Source: Nocardia vaccinii NBRC 15922 (lineage in GTDB: Bacteria; Actinomycetota; Actinomycetes; Mycobacteriales; Mycobacteriaceae). Taken from it: DNA of 64,000 nt. Position 1 is the first letter of the stretch, and every line of letters starts with the position of its first letter. The notes below the pieces were generated by a model that worked only from the letters and a program-made list of their open reading frames with translations, was not told where the DNA came from and made no database searches. The stretch covers positions 186,001 through 250,000 of the forward strand of contig NZ_BDCC01000007.1 of NCBI RefSeq assembly GCF_001613305.1. The letters run 5' to 3'. Both the position numbers and the translations under genes were made by a program. Shown in pieces: positions 18,121 through 28,073 of the stretch.

Positions 18121-18588
18121 GTGCGGTCCCGCGATGTGCGCGCCGACGAGGAGATGATCCGCGCGGCCCTGTCGGCGGCACAGGCCGCCGATCCGCGTGA
18201 CGTCCCCGTCGGCGCGGTGGTGTTCGACGCGTCCGGCCGGGAGTTGGCGCGCGCCGCCAACGCCCGCGAGGCCCTGGGCGACCCCACCGCGCACGCCGAG
18301 GTGCTGGCGTTGCGCGCCGCCGCCGCGGTGGTCGGCGATGGTTGGCGGCTCGAGGGCACGACCCTCGCGGTCACCCTGGAGCCCTGCACCATGTGCGCGG
18401 GCGCACTCGTCCTGGCCCGCGTCCGCCGCCTCGTCTTCGGCGCCTGGGAACCCAAGACCGGCGCCGTCGGCTCCCTGTGGGACGTCGTCCGCGACCGCCG
18501 CCTCAACCACCGCCCCGAAGTTCGCGGCGGCGTCCTCGAATCCGATTGCGCCGCAACGCTCGACGCCTTCTTCCGTCGGCAGCGCTGA
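18121..18588 (+). CDS. tadA: tRNA-specific adenosine deaminase
   Basis: 155-residue zinc deaminase converting A34 to inosine in tRNA-Arg(ACG). Zinc ligands and general base are in HAEVLAL (about residue 59) and EPCTMCAGA (about residues 87-95). The VPVGAVV strand and a basic C-terminal region (RDRRLNHRPEV) match the family. GTG start at 18121, three bases after the upstream stop; translational coupling is likely as there is little room for a ribosome site. A tRNA-Ser gene follows on the same strand. Confidence 0.92.
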   Translation: MRSRDVRADEEMIRAALSAAQAADPRDVPVGAVVFDASGRELARAANAREALGDPTAHAEVLALRAAAAVVGDGWRLEGTTLAVTLEPCTMCAGALVLARVRRLVFGAWEPKTGAVGSLWDVVRDRRLNHRPEVRGGVLESDCAATLDAFFRRQR

Positions 18589-18653
18589 ACGCGTTCGGGC
18601 GGCCGACCCTGCCGATTTCGGGTTCGGCGGGGTCTTCCGGTAAAGTCACCTGC

Positions 18654-18741
18654 GGTGGCGTGTCCGAGCGGCCTAAGGAGCACGCCTCGAAAGCGTGTGA
18701 GGGGTAACCCCCCTCCGAGGGTTCAAATCCCTCCGCCACCG
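18654..18741 (+). tRNA. tRNA-Ser (anticodon CGA)
   Basis: Cloverleaf of 88 nt with a long variable arm. The acceptor GGTGGCG pairs with CGCCACC at 18734-18740 and the discriminator is G. Anticodon stem CACGC/GCGTG holds loop CTCGAAA, giving anticodon CGA (UCG codon). The variable arm is the GAGGGGTAACCCCCCTC stretch. T-loop GTTCAAAT. CCA is encoded at 18742-18744. A strong terminator follows at once. Confidence 0.95.
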
Positions 18742-18745
18742 CCAG

Positions 18746-18781
18746 AGCCCCTGACCTGTCATCGCAGGTCAGGGGCTTTTT
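18746..18781 (+). terminator. Intrinsic terminator after tRNA-Ser(CGA)
   Basis: Perfect 13-bp arms (AGCCCCTGACCTG at 18746-18758, complement at 18765-18777), six-base loop TCATCG and a run of five T at 18777-18781. This is a textbook rho-independent terminator directly downstream of the tRNA. Confidence 0.9.
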
Positions 18782-19142
18782 CATGTCCCGAGCTTGCTCG
18801 CCGGATGGGCACCCCTCTACCCACCATGCGTCCGCATCGGGGATCGCACACTCGCTTTCGGACATGTTGGAGCGGTGGTCGGTTCGATCTCGCTCGTTCC
18901 CGTTCGCCTGATCGTGAGGTCCGGCTGGACGCCGGGAGTGTCAGGCTGCGGAGGCCGGCCCGGATCGCTCGGCGACGTGGGGCCGCTTCGGTGAGGATTT
19001 GCAGGCCGGCGGCGACCTTGCCGGACATGATGTTCAGCTGTTCGGGCGGGACGGGGGTGCTGGTGGCGGCGGCGTCGGCCAGGTGGTCGCGGACCTGCTC
19101 CAACCACAGCTGCGCGAACTGGATGTGGCGGTCGAGTGGCAT
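18759..19142 (-). CDS. Hypothetical protein, doubtful
   Basis: Open frame of about 127 codons from ATG at 19142 (or 19169). The first 54 residues look protein-like (LDRHIQFAQLWLEQVRDHL, then VPPEQLNIMSGKVAAGLQIL) and could form two helices; the remainder becomes Arg/Ser/Pro-rich. The stop codon falls in the loop of the tRNA terminator, which suggests that either the real protein is shorter or the frame is a relic. It is divergent from a TetR gene. No family recognised. Confidence 0.35.
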   Translation of the reverse strand: MPLDRHIQFAQLWLEQVRDHLADAAATSTPVPPEQLNIMSGKVAAGLQILTEAAPRRRAIRAGLRSLTLPASSRTSRSGERERARSNRPPLQHVRKRVCDPRCGRMVGRGVPIRRASSGHEKAPDLR

Positions 19143-19224
19143 GGGGACACTGTACCGACATTCGAACATGAGTTCGAGTATTTCGGTGAGTGTGATCGCG
19201 TCGGGGTGGCGGCGCCGGGGGTAT

Positions 19225-19255
19225 ATTACGTTACGTATCCGTTCCGTTTCGTAAT
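19225..19255. promoter_or_regulatory. Probable TetR operator and promoter
   Basis: An inverted repeat ATTACG (19225-19230) ... CGTAAT (19250-19255) with additional TACG/CGTA matches inside, immediately before the TetR ribosome site (GGAGG at 19258-19262). A TATATT box overlaps its left end. An autoregulatory operator is the simplest reading. Confidence 0.45.
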
Positions 19256-19267
19256 TTGGAGGTGGTC

Positions 19268-19855
19268 GTGCCAGGTTCGCGCGATACCGAGCCCGCCCGT
19301 GGCAGGCCCCGTGATGCTGCTCGCGATCTGGCGATCCTGGATGCGACGTTGAAACTGCTGGTCGAGGTCGGATACGACCAGTTGTCCATCGAATCGGTCG
19401 CTGCCGCGGCGGGGGTCGGGAAGCCGACGGTCTATCGGCGCTACGCCGGTAAGGCCGCGCTGGTGGCTGCCGCGGTCGAGCATCGGGCGGCCAGTACTCC
19501 GCCCGCCGCTACGGGCGACGATCTTCGCGAGGCTCTGGTGCGGACCGTGGAATGGCTGGCCGAGCAGATCGCCGAGCAGGAGGTCGGGTTGCTCGGCGCG
19601 TTGTTCACGGGGATGCGGAGCGATCCGGAGCTCGCCGCGGGTATGCGGCGGATCCTGCGACGTGACGAAGCGGCGATGACCGCGCAGCCGTTCGCCGATT
19701 CGGAACATCTCGCTCCGGGGGCCGCCGCCCTCTTCGCCGAGATCGCTCCGGCGCTCATCGTGCACCGCATCGTCATCGTCGGCGAGAGCTGCGACCGGAG
19801 CTTCGTCGAGCACGTCGTCGATGACATCCTGCTGCCGCTGCTCAGGCGTCGATGA
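19268..19855 (+). CDS. TetR/AcrR family regulator
   Basis: 195 residues. The N-terminal helix-turn-helix (ILDATLKLLVEVGYDQLSIESVAAAAGVGKPTVYRRYAGKAALV, about residues 20-65) is typical TetR; the C-terminal ligand domain is of the TetR_C_11-like sort with EIAPALIVHRIVIVGE. GTG at 19268 lies five bases after GGAGG; alternative in-frame starts upstream lie in the ribosome site. It precedes an NmrA-like reductase on the same strand by 75 bases, so it probably regulates itself and that gene. Inducer unknown. Confidence 0.85.
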   Translation: MPGSRDTEPARGRPRDAARDLAILDATLKLLVEVGYDQLSIESVAAAAGVGKPTVYRRYAGKAALVAAAVEHRAASTPPAATGDDLREALVRTVEWLAEQIAEQEVGLLGALFTGMRSDPELAAGMRRILRRDEAAMTAQPFADSEHLAPGAAALFAEIAPALIVHRIVIVGESCDRSFVEHVVDDILLPLLRRR

Positions 19856-19930
19856 ACAGTGGAATATTCCGCTTTCACGTGGCGGACAACGGAATTCGAA
19901 GCCGACGACCGATATTTGCAGGAGGCATCA

Positions 19931-20794
19931 ATGATCGTGATCACCGGAGTGACCGGAGCGCTCAACGGGGCTACCGTCGAACATCTGCTCGAGCGCGCAC
20001 CCGCGGACCGGATCGGCGTCAGCGTGCGCGATGTCGCGAAAGCGCAGCACCTGGCGGACCGGGGCGTGCGCGTGCGACGCGGTTCCTACGGCGACCCGGC
20101 CGCATTGCGGCACTCGTTCGAGGGTGCGGATCAGGTACTGCTCGTCTCCCAGAACGACCCCGCGGCCGACGGAATCCAACTGCACCGCAACGCCATCGGA
20201 GCTGCCATCGAAGCCGGGGCCCAGCGCATTCTGTACACCAGCCACCAGAACGCGCGCGGCGACAGCCCGTTTCCCCCGGCGCACGAGCATGCCGCCGCCG
20301 AAGCGCTGCTCGCGCGATCGGGGGTCGCCTGGACCTCGTTGCGCAATGGCTTCTACGCCCACAGCCTCGACTGGCTGCTCGGCCCCTGGCAGCAGACCGG
20401 CGTCATCGCCGCACCCGCCGACGGCCCGGTCTCCTGGACCGACCGCGCCGATGCGGCCGAGGCAGCCGCGATCATCCTCACCGCTTCGCGAGCGCTCGAC
20501 GGCCCGGTCACCCTCACCGCTCGCCGCGCCGTCACCTTTGACGAAATCGCTTCCACCGCAGCCGAACTCACCGGGAGAGCGATCAAGCGGGTCGTCGTGG
20601 ACGACGACCGGTGGGTCGCCGGCAAAGTCGCATCCGGCACCCCCGAACCCACGGCCCAAATGTTGCTGCGATTCTTCCGAGCCGCGCGAAACGACCACTT
20701 CGCCGACACCGACCCGCTCCTGGCCGAGCTCCTGGGCCGCGAACCGCACACGGTCGCCGACCTGCTCACCGCTCGGCTCGCCGACCCCCGGTGA
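19931..20794 (+). CDS. NmrA/QOR2-type NAD(P)-binding oxidoreductase
   Basis: 287 residues of the atypical short-chain dehydrogenase group. The nucleotide-binding loop is VTGVTGALNGATVEHLL at the N-terminus (a GxxGxxG-like TGxLG variant). A mid-domain RILYTSHQNA segment and a C-terminal DDRWVAGK region follow. It resembles quinone oxidoreductase 2 and other NmrA-like reductases that use NAD(P)H or only sense it. ATG at 19931 follows AGGAGG by six bases. Likely cotranscribed with the upstream TetR. Convergent with the LysE gene, 19 bases apart. Substrate unknown. Confidence 0.83.
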   Translation: MIVITGVTGALNGATVEHLLERAPADRIGVSVRDVAKAQHLADRGVRVRRGSYGDPAALRHSFEGADQVLLVSQNDPAADGIQLHRNAIGAAIEAGAQRILYTSHQNARGDSPFPPAHEHAAAEALLARSGVAWTSLRNGFYAHSLDWLLGPWQQTGVIAAPADGPVSWTDRADAAEAAAIILTASRALDGPVTLTARRAVTFDEIASTAAELTGRAIKRVVVDDDRWVAGKVASGTPEPTAQMLLRFFRAARNDHFADTDPLLAELLGREPHTVADLLTARLADPR

Positions 20795-20813
20795 CTCCGC
20801 TCGGAGGAACGGT

Positions 20814-21449
20814 CTAGTTGGCGCCGGTGAGCGCCATCCCCGCGCCCACTCCGATGATCATCAATCCGCCTGTGCTGCCGACGGTTTCGAGACGCCGGGG
20901 AGAGCGGGCGAACCAGGATCGCGCCGTCGCCGCCACCAGCGCCCAGGTGCTGTCCGAAAGTGCCTGGATCGCAAGGAATATCGCACCGAGTAACAGCATC
21001 TGAGCAGGCAGGGCGCCTCGTGCGGGTACCGCGAACTGCGGGAGGACGGCGCTGAAGAATACGATCGTCTTGGGGTTGGTCGCACCGACGATGAATCCTT
21101 GCCGGAACACGCGGCCGGCGTCGGGGCTCGGGACCTTCGAGTGCAGAACCGCGGCGAGTTTCCGGCGGTGCCGGATCGTGTTGACGCCCAGGTAGATCAG
21201 GTACACGGCCCCGACGATCTTCACGATCAGGAACAGCGTCGCCGAGGCCACCATCACCGCGCCCAGGCCGAACGACACCGCGACCAGCGGTACGAACGAT
21301 CCGGTCACTCCACCGGCGACCGACAAAATCGCGGACCGGCGTCCCAGGCTCAATGCCCGGCCGATGGCGAACAATACGTTCGGCCCCGGAATGACGATGA
21401 TGATCAAGGCGGCCACGGCGAATGCAGCGGCATGTGACAGCGGAACCAT
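20814..21449 (-). CDS. LysE/RhtB-family amino-acid exporter
   Basis: 211 residues with six membrane helices. The family motif IPGPNVLFAIGRALSLGRRSAI is in the first helix and loop, followed by GFIVGATNPKTIVFFSAVLPQF. ATG at 21449 begins directly before the first helix; the frame extends to 21521 without a better start. Exports amino acids or related small cations; the specific substrate cannot be read. Monocistronic, with a 260-base gap upstream in which I see no gene. Confidence 0.88.
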   Translation of the reverse strand: MVPLSHAAAFAVAALIIIVIPGPNVLFAIGRALSLGRRSAILSVAGGVTGSFVPLVAVSFGLGAVMVASATLFLIVKIVGAVYLIYLGVNTIRHRRKLAAVLHSKVPSPDAGRVFRQGFIVGATNPKTIVFFSAVLPQFAVPARGALPAQMLLLGAIFLAIQALSDSTWALVAATARSWFARSPRRLETVGSTGGLMIIGVGAGMALTGAN

Positions 21450-21710
21450 CTCTCGAAGCGTAGCCGCCCTCGACCGTGCCGCGGCGAGAACTGGTGAAGG
21501 CTCAACCGCCTTGCCGGACAATATGTTGCGGTCGCATCGGGATCACCGACCGCGCACCGCGGCACCGTCGGCGACGGTGCACACGAACACCGTCGCCGGG
21601 AGAATCGCCCCGGTCACCCGTGCCCAGCGGCACGACCAGCGCTCACGCAATCCGAGTCATCCATCGCGCGATAGGGAACCATGCGCGGCGAGCGGGCGGC
21701 TGCATCGGTA

Positions 21711-22400
21711 TCAGTCGAAGGCGCCGGTGAGTTTCCGGTCGCCGCTGCGGACGAAGAGGCAGGCGGCGCTGTGGTTCGCGTCCCACGAGGATTCGGTGTC
21801 GGCGAAAAGGTAGGCGGCCTGGACCCGGGTGCCGGACGGGACCTTGCCGGACATGCCGGTCAGGGCCGTTTCGCAACTCGTGCGGGCATCCGAGGTGATG
21901 CCGCTGCGGTCGCTCCAATCGTGATCGGAGAGATGGGCGAACGTCATCACCTGGGCGTCGTGCGGCTGCTCGCAGGAGATGACCTTCAGGCGTACATGTT
22001 GCGCGTCGGCGTCCGAGGTGAGGCCGGTGACATTGTCCAGGCAGTCGCCGGTGTGCAGCGAATCGAACACGGGCTTCGCTGCGGAGGTGGAGGTTTCGAC
22101 GTTCCCCACCCACAGGTGCACCGAGCCTGTTGCCACCAGCAGCACCGAGAGCGTGATCCAGGCCAGAGCGGCGGTGAGTCCGGCGACGGCGAGACCGAAT
22201 CCGCGTTCGCCGCGGGATCTGATCCGGATCAGCGCGACGATCGCCAGGGGTACCGCGATCGGACTGGTGCAGGCGATGACGCCGAGAATCAGCGCCGTGA
22301 TCGCCAGGCCGCTCGTCCGCGGCTGCGGCATCTGCGGCTGTCCCCAGGCCGGATGACCGGGCGGTGGGCCGACGGGGTAGGTGGGCTGTTGATAGGTCAT
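21711..22400 (-). CDS. DUF4190 membrane protein with septum-formation-like extracellular domain
   Basis: 229 residues. A Pro/Gln-rich N-terminus (about 1-28) precedes two membrane helices (about 30-58 and 70-95, a DUF4190-like pair). A C-terminal extracytoplasmic domain follows with four Cys (GDCLDNV, VISCEQPHDAQV, TSCETAL, AACLFV), the pattern of the actinobacterial Septum_form family. ATG at 22400 has GAGGAG about nine bases upstream. Two other Pro/Gln-rich membrane proteins of similar design lie at 40.0 and 49.2 kb. Probably surface exposed; role unknown. Confidence 0.72.
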   Translation of the reverse strand: MTYQQPTYPVGPPPGHPAWGQPQMPQPRTSGLAITALILGVIACTSPIAVPLAIVALIRIRSRGERGFGLAVAGLTAALAWITLSVLLVATGSVHLWVGNVETSTSAAKPVFDSLHTGDCLDNVTGLTSDADAQHVRLKVISCEQPHDAQVMTFAHLSDHDWSDRSGITSDARTSCETALTGMSGKVPSGTRVQAAYLFADTESSWDANHSAACLFVRSGDRKLTGAFD

Positions 22401-22588
22401 GATGTCGGCTCCTCGCTCGAACCGGACGGTGCAACTCGCCCATCGCGTTCGGCGGCGGTTGCCGGATACCGAACGCGATGGGCGGGCCGGGGTTGTCGGC
22501 TACGTCGAGCCTGAGCGTCGAGACCACGGAACGGCTTACGAAAGCCTTAATGCTCCAGCGTTGTTCGCTGCAACCGTACGGCCCGTGG

Positions 22589-23074
22589 TCAGTTCGCCAC
22601 GGCGTCGAAGGCGCCGGGTTGATACGAGCCGCCCTTGGTCCTGGTGATCACCAACAACCGGTTGGCGGCGTTGATCATGGCGACCAGATAGATCAGTGCG
22701 GCGATCTGGTCGTCGTCGAAGTGTTTGCGCACCACGGTCCAGGTTCGGTCGGAGACGCCGTGGTCGGCGTCGGCCATGCGGGTGCCCTCCTCGGCCAGGG
22801 CCAGTGCGGCCTGTTCGGCGTCGGTGAACACCGTGGATTCGCGCCAGGCGGCGACCAGGTTGACTCGTACGGCGGGCTCACCGCCGGCCGCGAGCTCCTT
22901 CGCATGCGCGTCGACACAGTATCCGCAGCCGTTGATCTGGCTGGCCCGCAACTCGACCAGTTCGATCAGGGATTTCGGCAGCGGTGACCGCAGAATCGCC
23001 GCACTGGTATTGGCGAAGCGCTTACCGATCTCGGCGCCGAACTGGTTGGCATTCAGGTCGAAACGGGGGTCCAT
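22589..23074 (-). CDS. Carboxymuconolactone decarboxylase/AhpD-like protein
   Basis: 161-residue all-helical protein with the AhpD core: INGCGYCVDAHAKEL carries the redox CxxC (GCGYC) and the proton-relay His, preceded by LIELVELRASQ. Proteins of this group act as peroxidase adaptors or dehydrogenases of small compounds. ATG at 23074. Divergent from an ECF41-type sigma factor about 90 bases away, which is the standard genomic partner of CMD-like genes, so the sigma factor very likely controls this gene. I could not find an exact copy of the published ECF41 promoter motif by eye. Confidence 0.87.
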   Translation of the reverse strand: MDPRFDLNANQFGAEIGKRFANTSAAILRSPLPKSLIELVELRASQINGCGYCVDAHAKELAAGGEPAVRVNLVAAWRESTVFTDAEQAALALAEEGTRMADADHGVSDRTWTVVRKHFDDDQIAALIYLVAMINAANRLLVITRTKGGSYQPGAFDAVAN

Positions 23075-23164
23075 CGGGTGATCCTCACTCGCGGTAATGG
23101 ATTGAACGATCACAAGACGGCGGCGCGCCGACCGGCATAACGGCGCCGCGGTGTGAGGTGAACC

Positions 23165-24163
23165 ATGCCGTTCCCGTGTTACGGCGCGGCGGTCACCGGC
23201 GTCGGATGGGAGACTCTCCTCCAGAAAGCGGCAGCCATGGCAGATACGAAGCACACCTCACCGCCCGATCGCGGCGGCGGAGGCCGGGCGGACCTCGCTA
23301 CCGAAGTTTTTGTCGCCCACCGCAATCTGCTGTTCACCGTCGCCTACGAGCTGCTCGCTTCGGCCGCCGACGCGGAAGACGTCCTGCAGGAAACCTGGCT
23401 GCGGTGGACCGGCGTCGATCTCGACACCGTTCGAGACCAACGCGCATATCTGATCCGGATCACCACGCGCCGAGCACTCGACCGGCTGCGCGCCCTCGGC
23501 CGCCGCAAGGAGTCCTACGTCGGCCCGTGGTTACCGGAACCCCTGCTCACCGCGCCCGACGTGGCCGAGGATATCGAACTGGCCGAACATGTTTCGATGG
23601 CGATGCTGCTCGTGCTGGAAACCCTGTTGCCGATCGAGCGAGCGGTGTTCGTACTGCGCGAGGTCTTCGACCTGGAGTACGAGGAGATCGCCGAAGCCGT
23701 CGGCAGAACCCCGGCCGCGGTCCGCCAGCTCGCCTACCGGGCCCGTTCCCACGTCTCGGCCCGCCGCCCGCGCGGAAACGTGTCCGCGGCGGACACCAGG
23801 GCAGCGCTGACGGCCTTCCAACGCGCCGTGGACACCGGCGACCTGCAACATCTGCTCGACATCCTCGCGCCCGATGTCGTATTCCTCGGCGACGGGGGCG
23901 GCGTCGCCCGAGCCGCCCTGACACCCATCGTCGGAGCGGAGGCCGTCACCGCCGTCCTGACCGCAGGACTGGGCAACCTGGCCGCCAGAACGCCCGAACC
24001 GGCCCACGTCAACGGCCATCCGGCGCTCCTGCTCCGCATCGACGATCGGATCGACACCGTGCTGGCCCTGCGGCTCGACGACGGCCTCATCACCGGCCTC
24101 TACTCCGTGCGCAACCCCGGCAAACTGACGCGGCTACAGGGCGAGACCGTGCTGCATCGTTGA
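23165..24163 (+). CDS. ECF41-family RNA polymerase sigma factor
   Basis: 332 residues. Sigma region 2 (VAHRNLLFTVAYELLASAADAEDVLQETWLRW) and region 4 (LPIERAVFVLREVFDLEYEEIAEAVGRTPAAVRQLAYRAR) are followed by a SnoaL-like C-terminal domain of about 110 residues. That domain has the ECF41 signatures GDGGG (DGGGK-like) and YSVRNPGKL (NPDKL-like), which control activity without a separate anti-sigma factor. ATG at 23165 has GAGG at 23156-23159; an ATG at 23237 is a shorter alternative. The divergent AhpD-like gene is the expected target. Confidence 0.9.
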   Translation: MPFPCYGAAVTGVGWETLLQKAAAMADTKHTSPPDRGGGGRADLATEVFVAHRNLLFTVAYELLASAADAEDVLQETWLRWTGVDLDTVRDQRAYLIRITTRRALDRLRALGRRKESYVGPWLPEPLLTAPDVAEDIELAEHVSMAMLLVLETLLPIERAVFVLREVFDLEYEEIAEAVGRTPAAVRQLAYRARSHVSARRPRGNVSAADTRAALTAFQRAVDTGDLQHLLDILAPDVVFLGDGGGVARAALTPIVGAEAVTAVLTAGLGNLAARTPEPAHVNGHPALLLRIDDRIDTVLALRLDDGLITGLYSVRNPGKLTRLQGETVLHR

Positions 24164-24185
24164 GGTCGGGACGCTCGGCTTCCGG

Positions 24186-25118
24186 TCAGTGGGTGAAGGT
24201 GCGGCGGTAGGCGGTTGGGGTGGTGCCGAGGTTGCGGCGGAAGTGCAGGCGGAGGTTGGCGGCGGTGCCCAGGCCGCAGTCGCGGGCGATGTGGTCGATC
24301 GGATGCTCGGTGGTTTCCAGCAGTTCGCGGGCTCTACCGAGACGGGCGCTGAGTAGCCATTGCATCGGGGTCGTGCCGGTCTCGTCGGCGAATCGGCGCA
24401 TGAGGGTGCGTTGTGAGACGCCGGCGTGCCGGGCGAGCAGTCGCAGCGTGAGCGGTTCGCCGAGACGTTGCAGAGCCCAGCCGCGGGTATCGGACAGCGA
24501 CGTCTCACCGGCCACCGGAACGGGCGCGGGAACGTACTGGGCCTGACCGCCTTCGCGATGCGGCGCTGCCACCACGCCGCGGGCGATTCGATTGGCCGTC
24601 ACCGCGCCGAGGTCGCGGCGCACGATGTGCAGGCACAGATCGATACCGCAGCACACACCGGCCGAGGTGAGCACATCTCCCTCGTCGATGTACAGCACGT
24701 CGCGCTCGACTCGCACCGCCGGGAAGCCCCGTTCGAAGTCATCGATGTACTGCCAGTGGGTCGTGGCGCGCAACCCGTCCAGGATGCCCGCGGCGGCCAG
24801 CGTGAAGGCCCCGGTGCAGATCGAAACCATGCGTTTGCCCTGCTCACGGGCCTGTCTCAGAACTTCGATCGCGGCCTCGGGCGGACGGTAATGCGGTTCG
24901 CAGCCCGGCACGATCACGGTATCGGCGGCGCGCACCTGTTCCGGACCTCCGGCGGCGGTCACGGTGAAGCCCGCGCTCGTGGTCACCGTCGGCGTGAGGG
25001 CGCAGAGCGTCATCTCGTAGGGGGTCTCCGGGCGGGCGTTGAAGATCTGCGCCGGAATGGACAGGTCGAGCGGGGTGACCCCGTCCAGCGCCAGAACCGC
25101 GACTCGATGCACAGTCAT
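24186..25118 (-). CDS. GlxA-type AraC regulator (DJ-1/PfpI domain plus AraC HTH)
   Basis: 310 residues. The N-terminal DJ-1/PfpI-like domain (about 1-180) has the nucleophile-elbow region SICTGAFTLAAAGIL with Cys. The C-terminal AraC domain has two helix-turn-helix units (LTLRLLARHAGVSQRTLMRRFADETG, and IDHIARDCGLGTAANLRLHF). Such proteins regulate amine or nitrile catabolism genes. ATG at 25118. Divergent from an HD-domain and RidA gene pair 72 bases away with GGCAA half-sites in the gap; these are the probable targets. Convergent with the sigma-factor gene. Confidence 0.9.
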   Translation of the reverse strand: MTVHRVAVLALDGVTPLDLSIPAQIFNARPETPYEMTLCALTPTVTTSAGFTVTAAGGPEQVRAADTVIVPGCEPHYRPPEAAIEVLRQAREQGKRMVSICTGAFTLAAAGILDGLRATTHWQYIDDFERGFPAVRVERDVLYIDEGDVLTSAGVCCGIDLCLHIVRRDLGAVTANRIARGVVAAPHREGGQAQYVPAPVPVAGETSLSDTRGWALQRLGEPLTLRLLARHAGVSQRTLMRRFADETGTTPMQWLLSARLGRARELLETTEHPIDHIARDCGLGTAANLRLHFRRNLGTTPTAYRRTFTH

Positions 25119-25152
25119 GGCAATATCCTAACGAAATGGGGCAATCTTGCCA
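25118..25152. promoter_or_regulatory. Candidate GlxA/AraC operator
   Basis: Three GGCAA half-sites: TGGCAA at 25118-25123 and the palindrome GGCAA-TC-TTGCC at 25140-25151, all in the gap between divergent regulator and HD gene. TGGCAA and the final TTGCCA (25147-25152) also form a 23-base-spaced inverted repeat. Binding is inferred. Confidence 0.4.
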
Positions 25153-25190
25153 CTTACCAGTTCAGGACGCTGAACGACAAGCTGGAGACC

Positions 25191-25853
25191 ATGACCGACC
25201 CGGCCCGCGAACTGATCGCACTACCCAGCACGCCACTTGCCGACGCGATCGTGAACCTCATCCGCGGCGTGGAATCGACCTCGGTGTTCAACCACAGCAT
25301 CCGCACCTATCTGTTCGCCCGGCTGGCTGCCGCGCGCCGGGCCCTGACCGCGGGCCGTGACTACGACGACGACCTGCTCTTCGCCGCCTGCACCATGCAC
25401 GACCTCGGTGTGGCCACCGACGGCCCGCACAGCCAGCGATTCGAGGTCGAAGGCGCGGATCGGGCCGCGAATTTCCTGCGCGAGAGGGGAATCGGCGATG
25501 CCGAGGCCGATCGGGTGTGGCAGGCCATCGCCCTGCACACCTCGCCGGGCATCGCCGAACGTCGCGGAGTGCTGTGCGTACTCGTGCGTGCGGGTGTCGC
25601 CGTGGATTTCGGCGGACCGCTGGGTGCGGACCATCTCGCGGATCTCACCGATGAGCAGGCCGCGGCGGTGCACGCCGCCTATCCGCGACTGGACATGGTC
25701 CGCTCCCTCACCGACGCGATCGTCGCGCAGGCCGCGAAGAATCCGAAAAACGCGCCGCGGTACGCGATTCCGGGCGAATTCCTGCGCGAACGCGAAATCT
25801 TCGGCCGGACCAGGCTGGAGCACTCCTGCCGAACGTCCCGATGGGGCAACTGA
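25191..25853 (+). CDS. HD-domain hydrolase (cyanamide-hydratase-like)
   Basis: 220-residue HD-superfamily protein. Metal ligands appear in VFNHSIRTYLFARL (His), CTMHDLGVAT (His-Asp pair) and a downstream ALHTSPGIAER (His). The layout resembles small HD proteins related to cyanamide hydratase found next to GlxA-type regulators. ATG at 25191 follows GGAG by about seven bases. The RidA-like gene follows after 17 bases, implying an operon. The likely chemistry is hydrolysis or hydration of a small nitrogen compound; substrate not established. Confidence 0.82.
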   Translation: MTDPARELIALPSTPLADAIVNLIRGVESTSVFNHSIRTYLFARLAAARRALTAGRDYDDDLLFAACTMHDLGVATDGPHSQRFEVEGADRAANFLRERGIGDAEADRVWQAIALHTSPGIAERRGVLCVLVRAGVAVDFGGPLGADHLADLTDEQAAAVHAAYPRLDMVRSLTDAIVAQAAKNPKNAPRYAIPGEFLREREIFGRTRLEHSCRTSRWGN

Positions 25854-25870
25854 TCAGAAAGGCACCACCG

Positions 25871-26290
25871 ATGACCATCCAGACCATTGAAATCTCGGAC
25901 AGTTCCGAGGTTTTCGGAAAGACGACAGACGCCTTCGCCCGCTTCGGGCATTCCGCCGCGGTTCGTGCCCACGGCCTGCTGTTCATCTCCGGCCAGATCG
26001 GTCGTCGCCCGGACGGGACCGCCGGCGAAACCGTCGAGGAGCAGACCGAACTCGCGCTGCGGCGCATCGAGGAGATCCTCCGTCAGGAGAACCTGGACCT
26101 CGACGCGTTGGTCGACGTCACCAGCTACCACGTCGACATCCGCCGCAACCTCCCCGAATTCCTCACCGCCAAACAACGATTCATCCACGCCCCCTACCCC
26201 GCCTGGTCGATCATCGGCGTCGACGGCCTGGCCGGTCCGGAGCTGCTCGTCGAAATCCAGGCAACCGCAACATATCCCGAACGCGGCTGA
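25871..26290 (+). CDS. RidA/YjgF-family protein
   Basis: 139 residues with the RidA fold: GLLFISGQIGRRPDGT near residue 40, VEEQTELALRRIEEIL, and a C-terminal substrate-site region with a VEIQATATYPER motif. The archetypal catalytic Arg environment (near ITKRTVFV in RidA) is replaced by SYHVDIRRNL, so it may belong to a Rid subgroup with another activity. ATG at 25871 has AGAAAGG eight bases upstream. Operon with the HD gene, suggesting joint handling of an imine or enamine product. Confidence 0.85.
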   Translation: MTIQTIEISDSSEVFGKTTDAFARFGHSAAVRAHGLLFISGQIGRRPDGTAGETVEEQTELALRRIEEILRQENLDLDALVDVTSYHVDIRRNLPEFLTAKQRFIHAPYPAWSIIGVDGLAGPELLVEIQATATYPERG

Positions 26291-26413
26291 CCCTCGGGCC
26301 TGCCCGGCAGTGCCGCGCCGCAGCCGGTGGACGCCGGTGTCACCCGCCCTGTTCGGCCGTGATCCCGCCGCTGGGCAGGGGGCGTGATGCGGTGGCGGTC
26401 CGGCCGCGGCGGG

Positions 26414-26433
26414 CGATCACCCCTGGGTGATCG
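26414..26433. terminator. Hairpin between convergent ridA-like gene and rox
   Basis: Perfect 9-bp arms (CGATCACCC and complement) around a two-base loop, nine bases from the rox stop codon. No T-run; a short actinobacterial-style terminator is likely. Confidence 0.5.
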
Positions 26434-26441
26434 AGGTGGAA

Positions 26442-28073
<1,632 letters not shown>

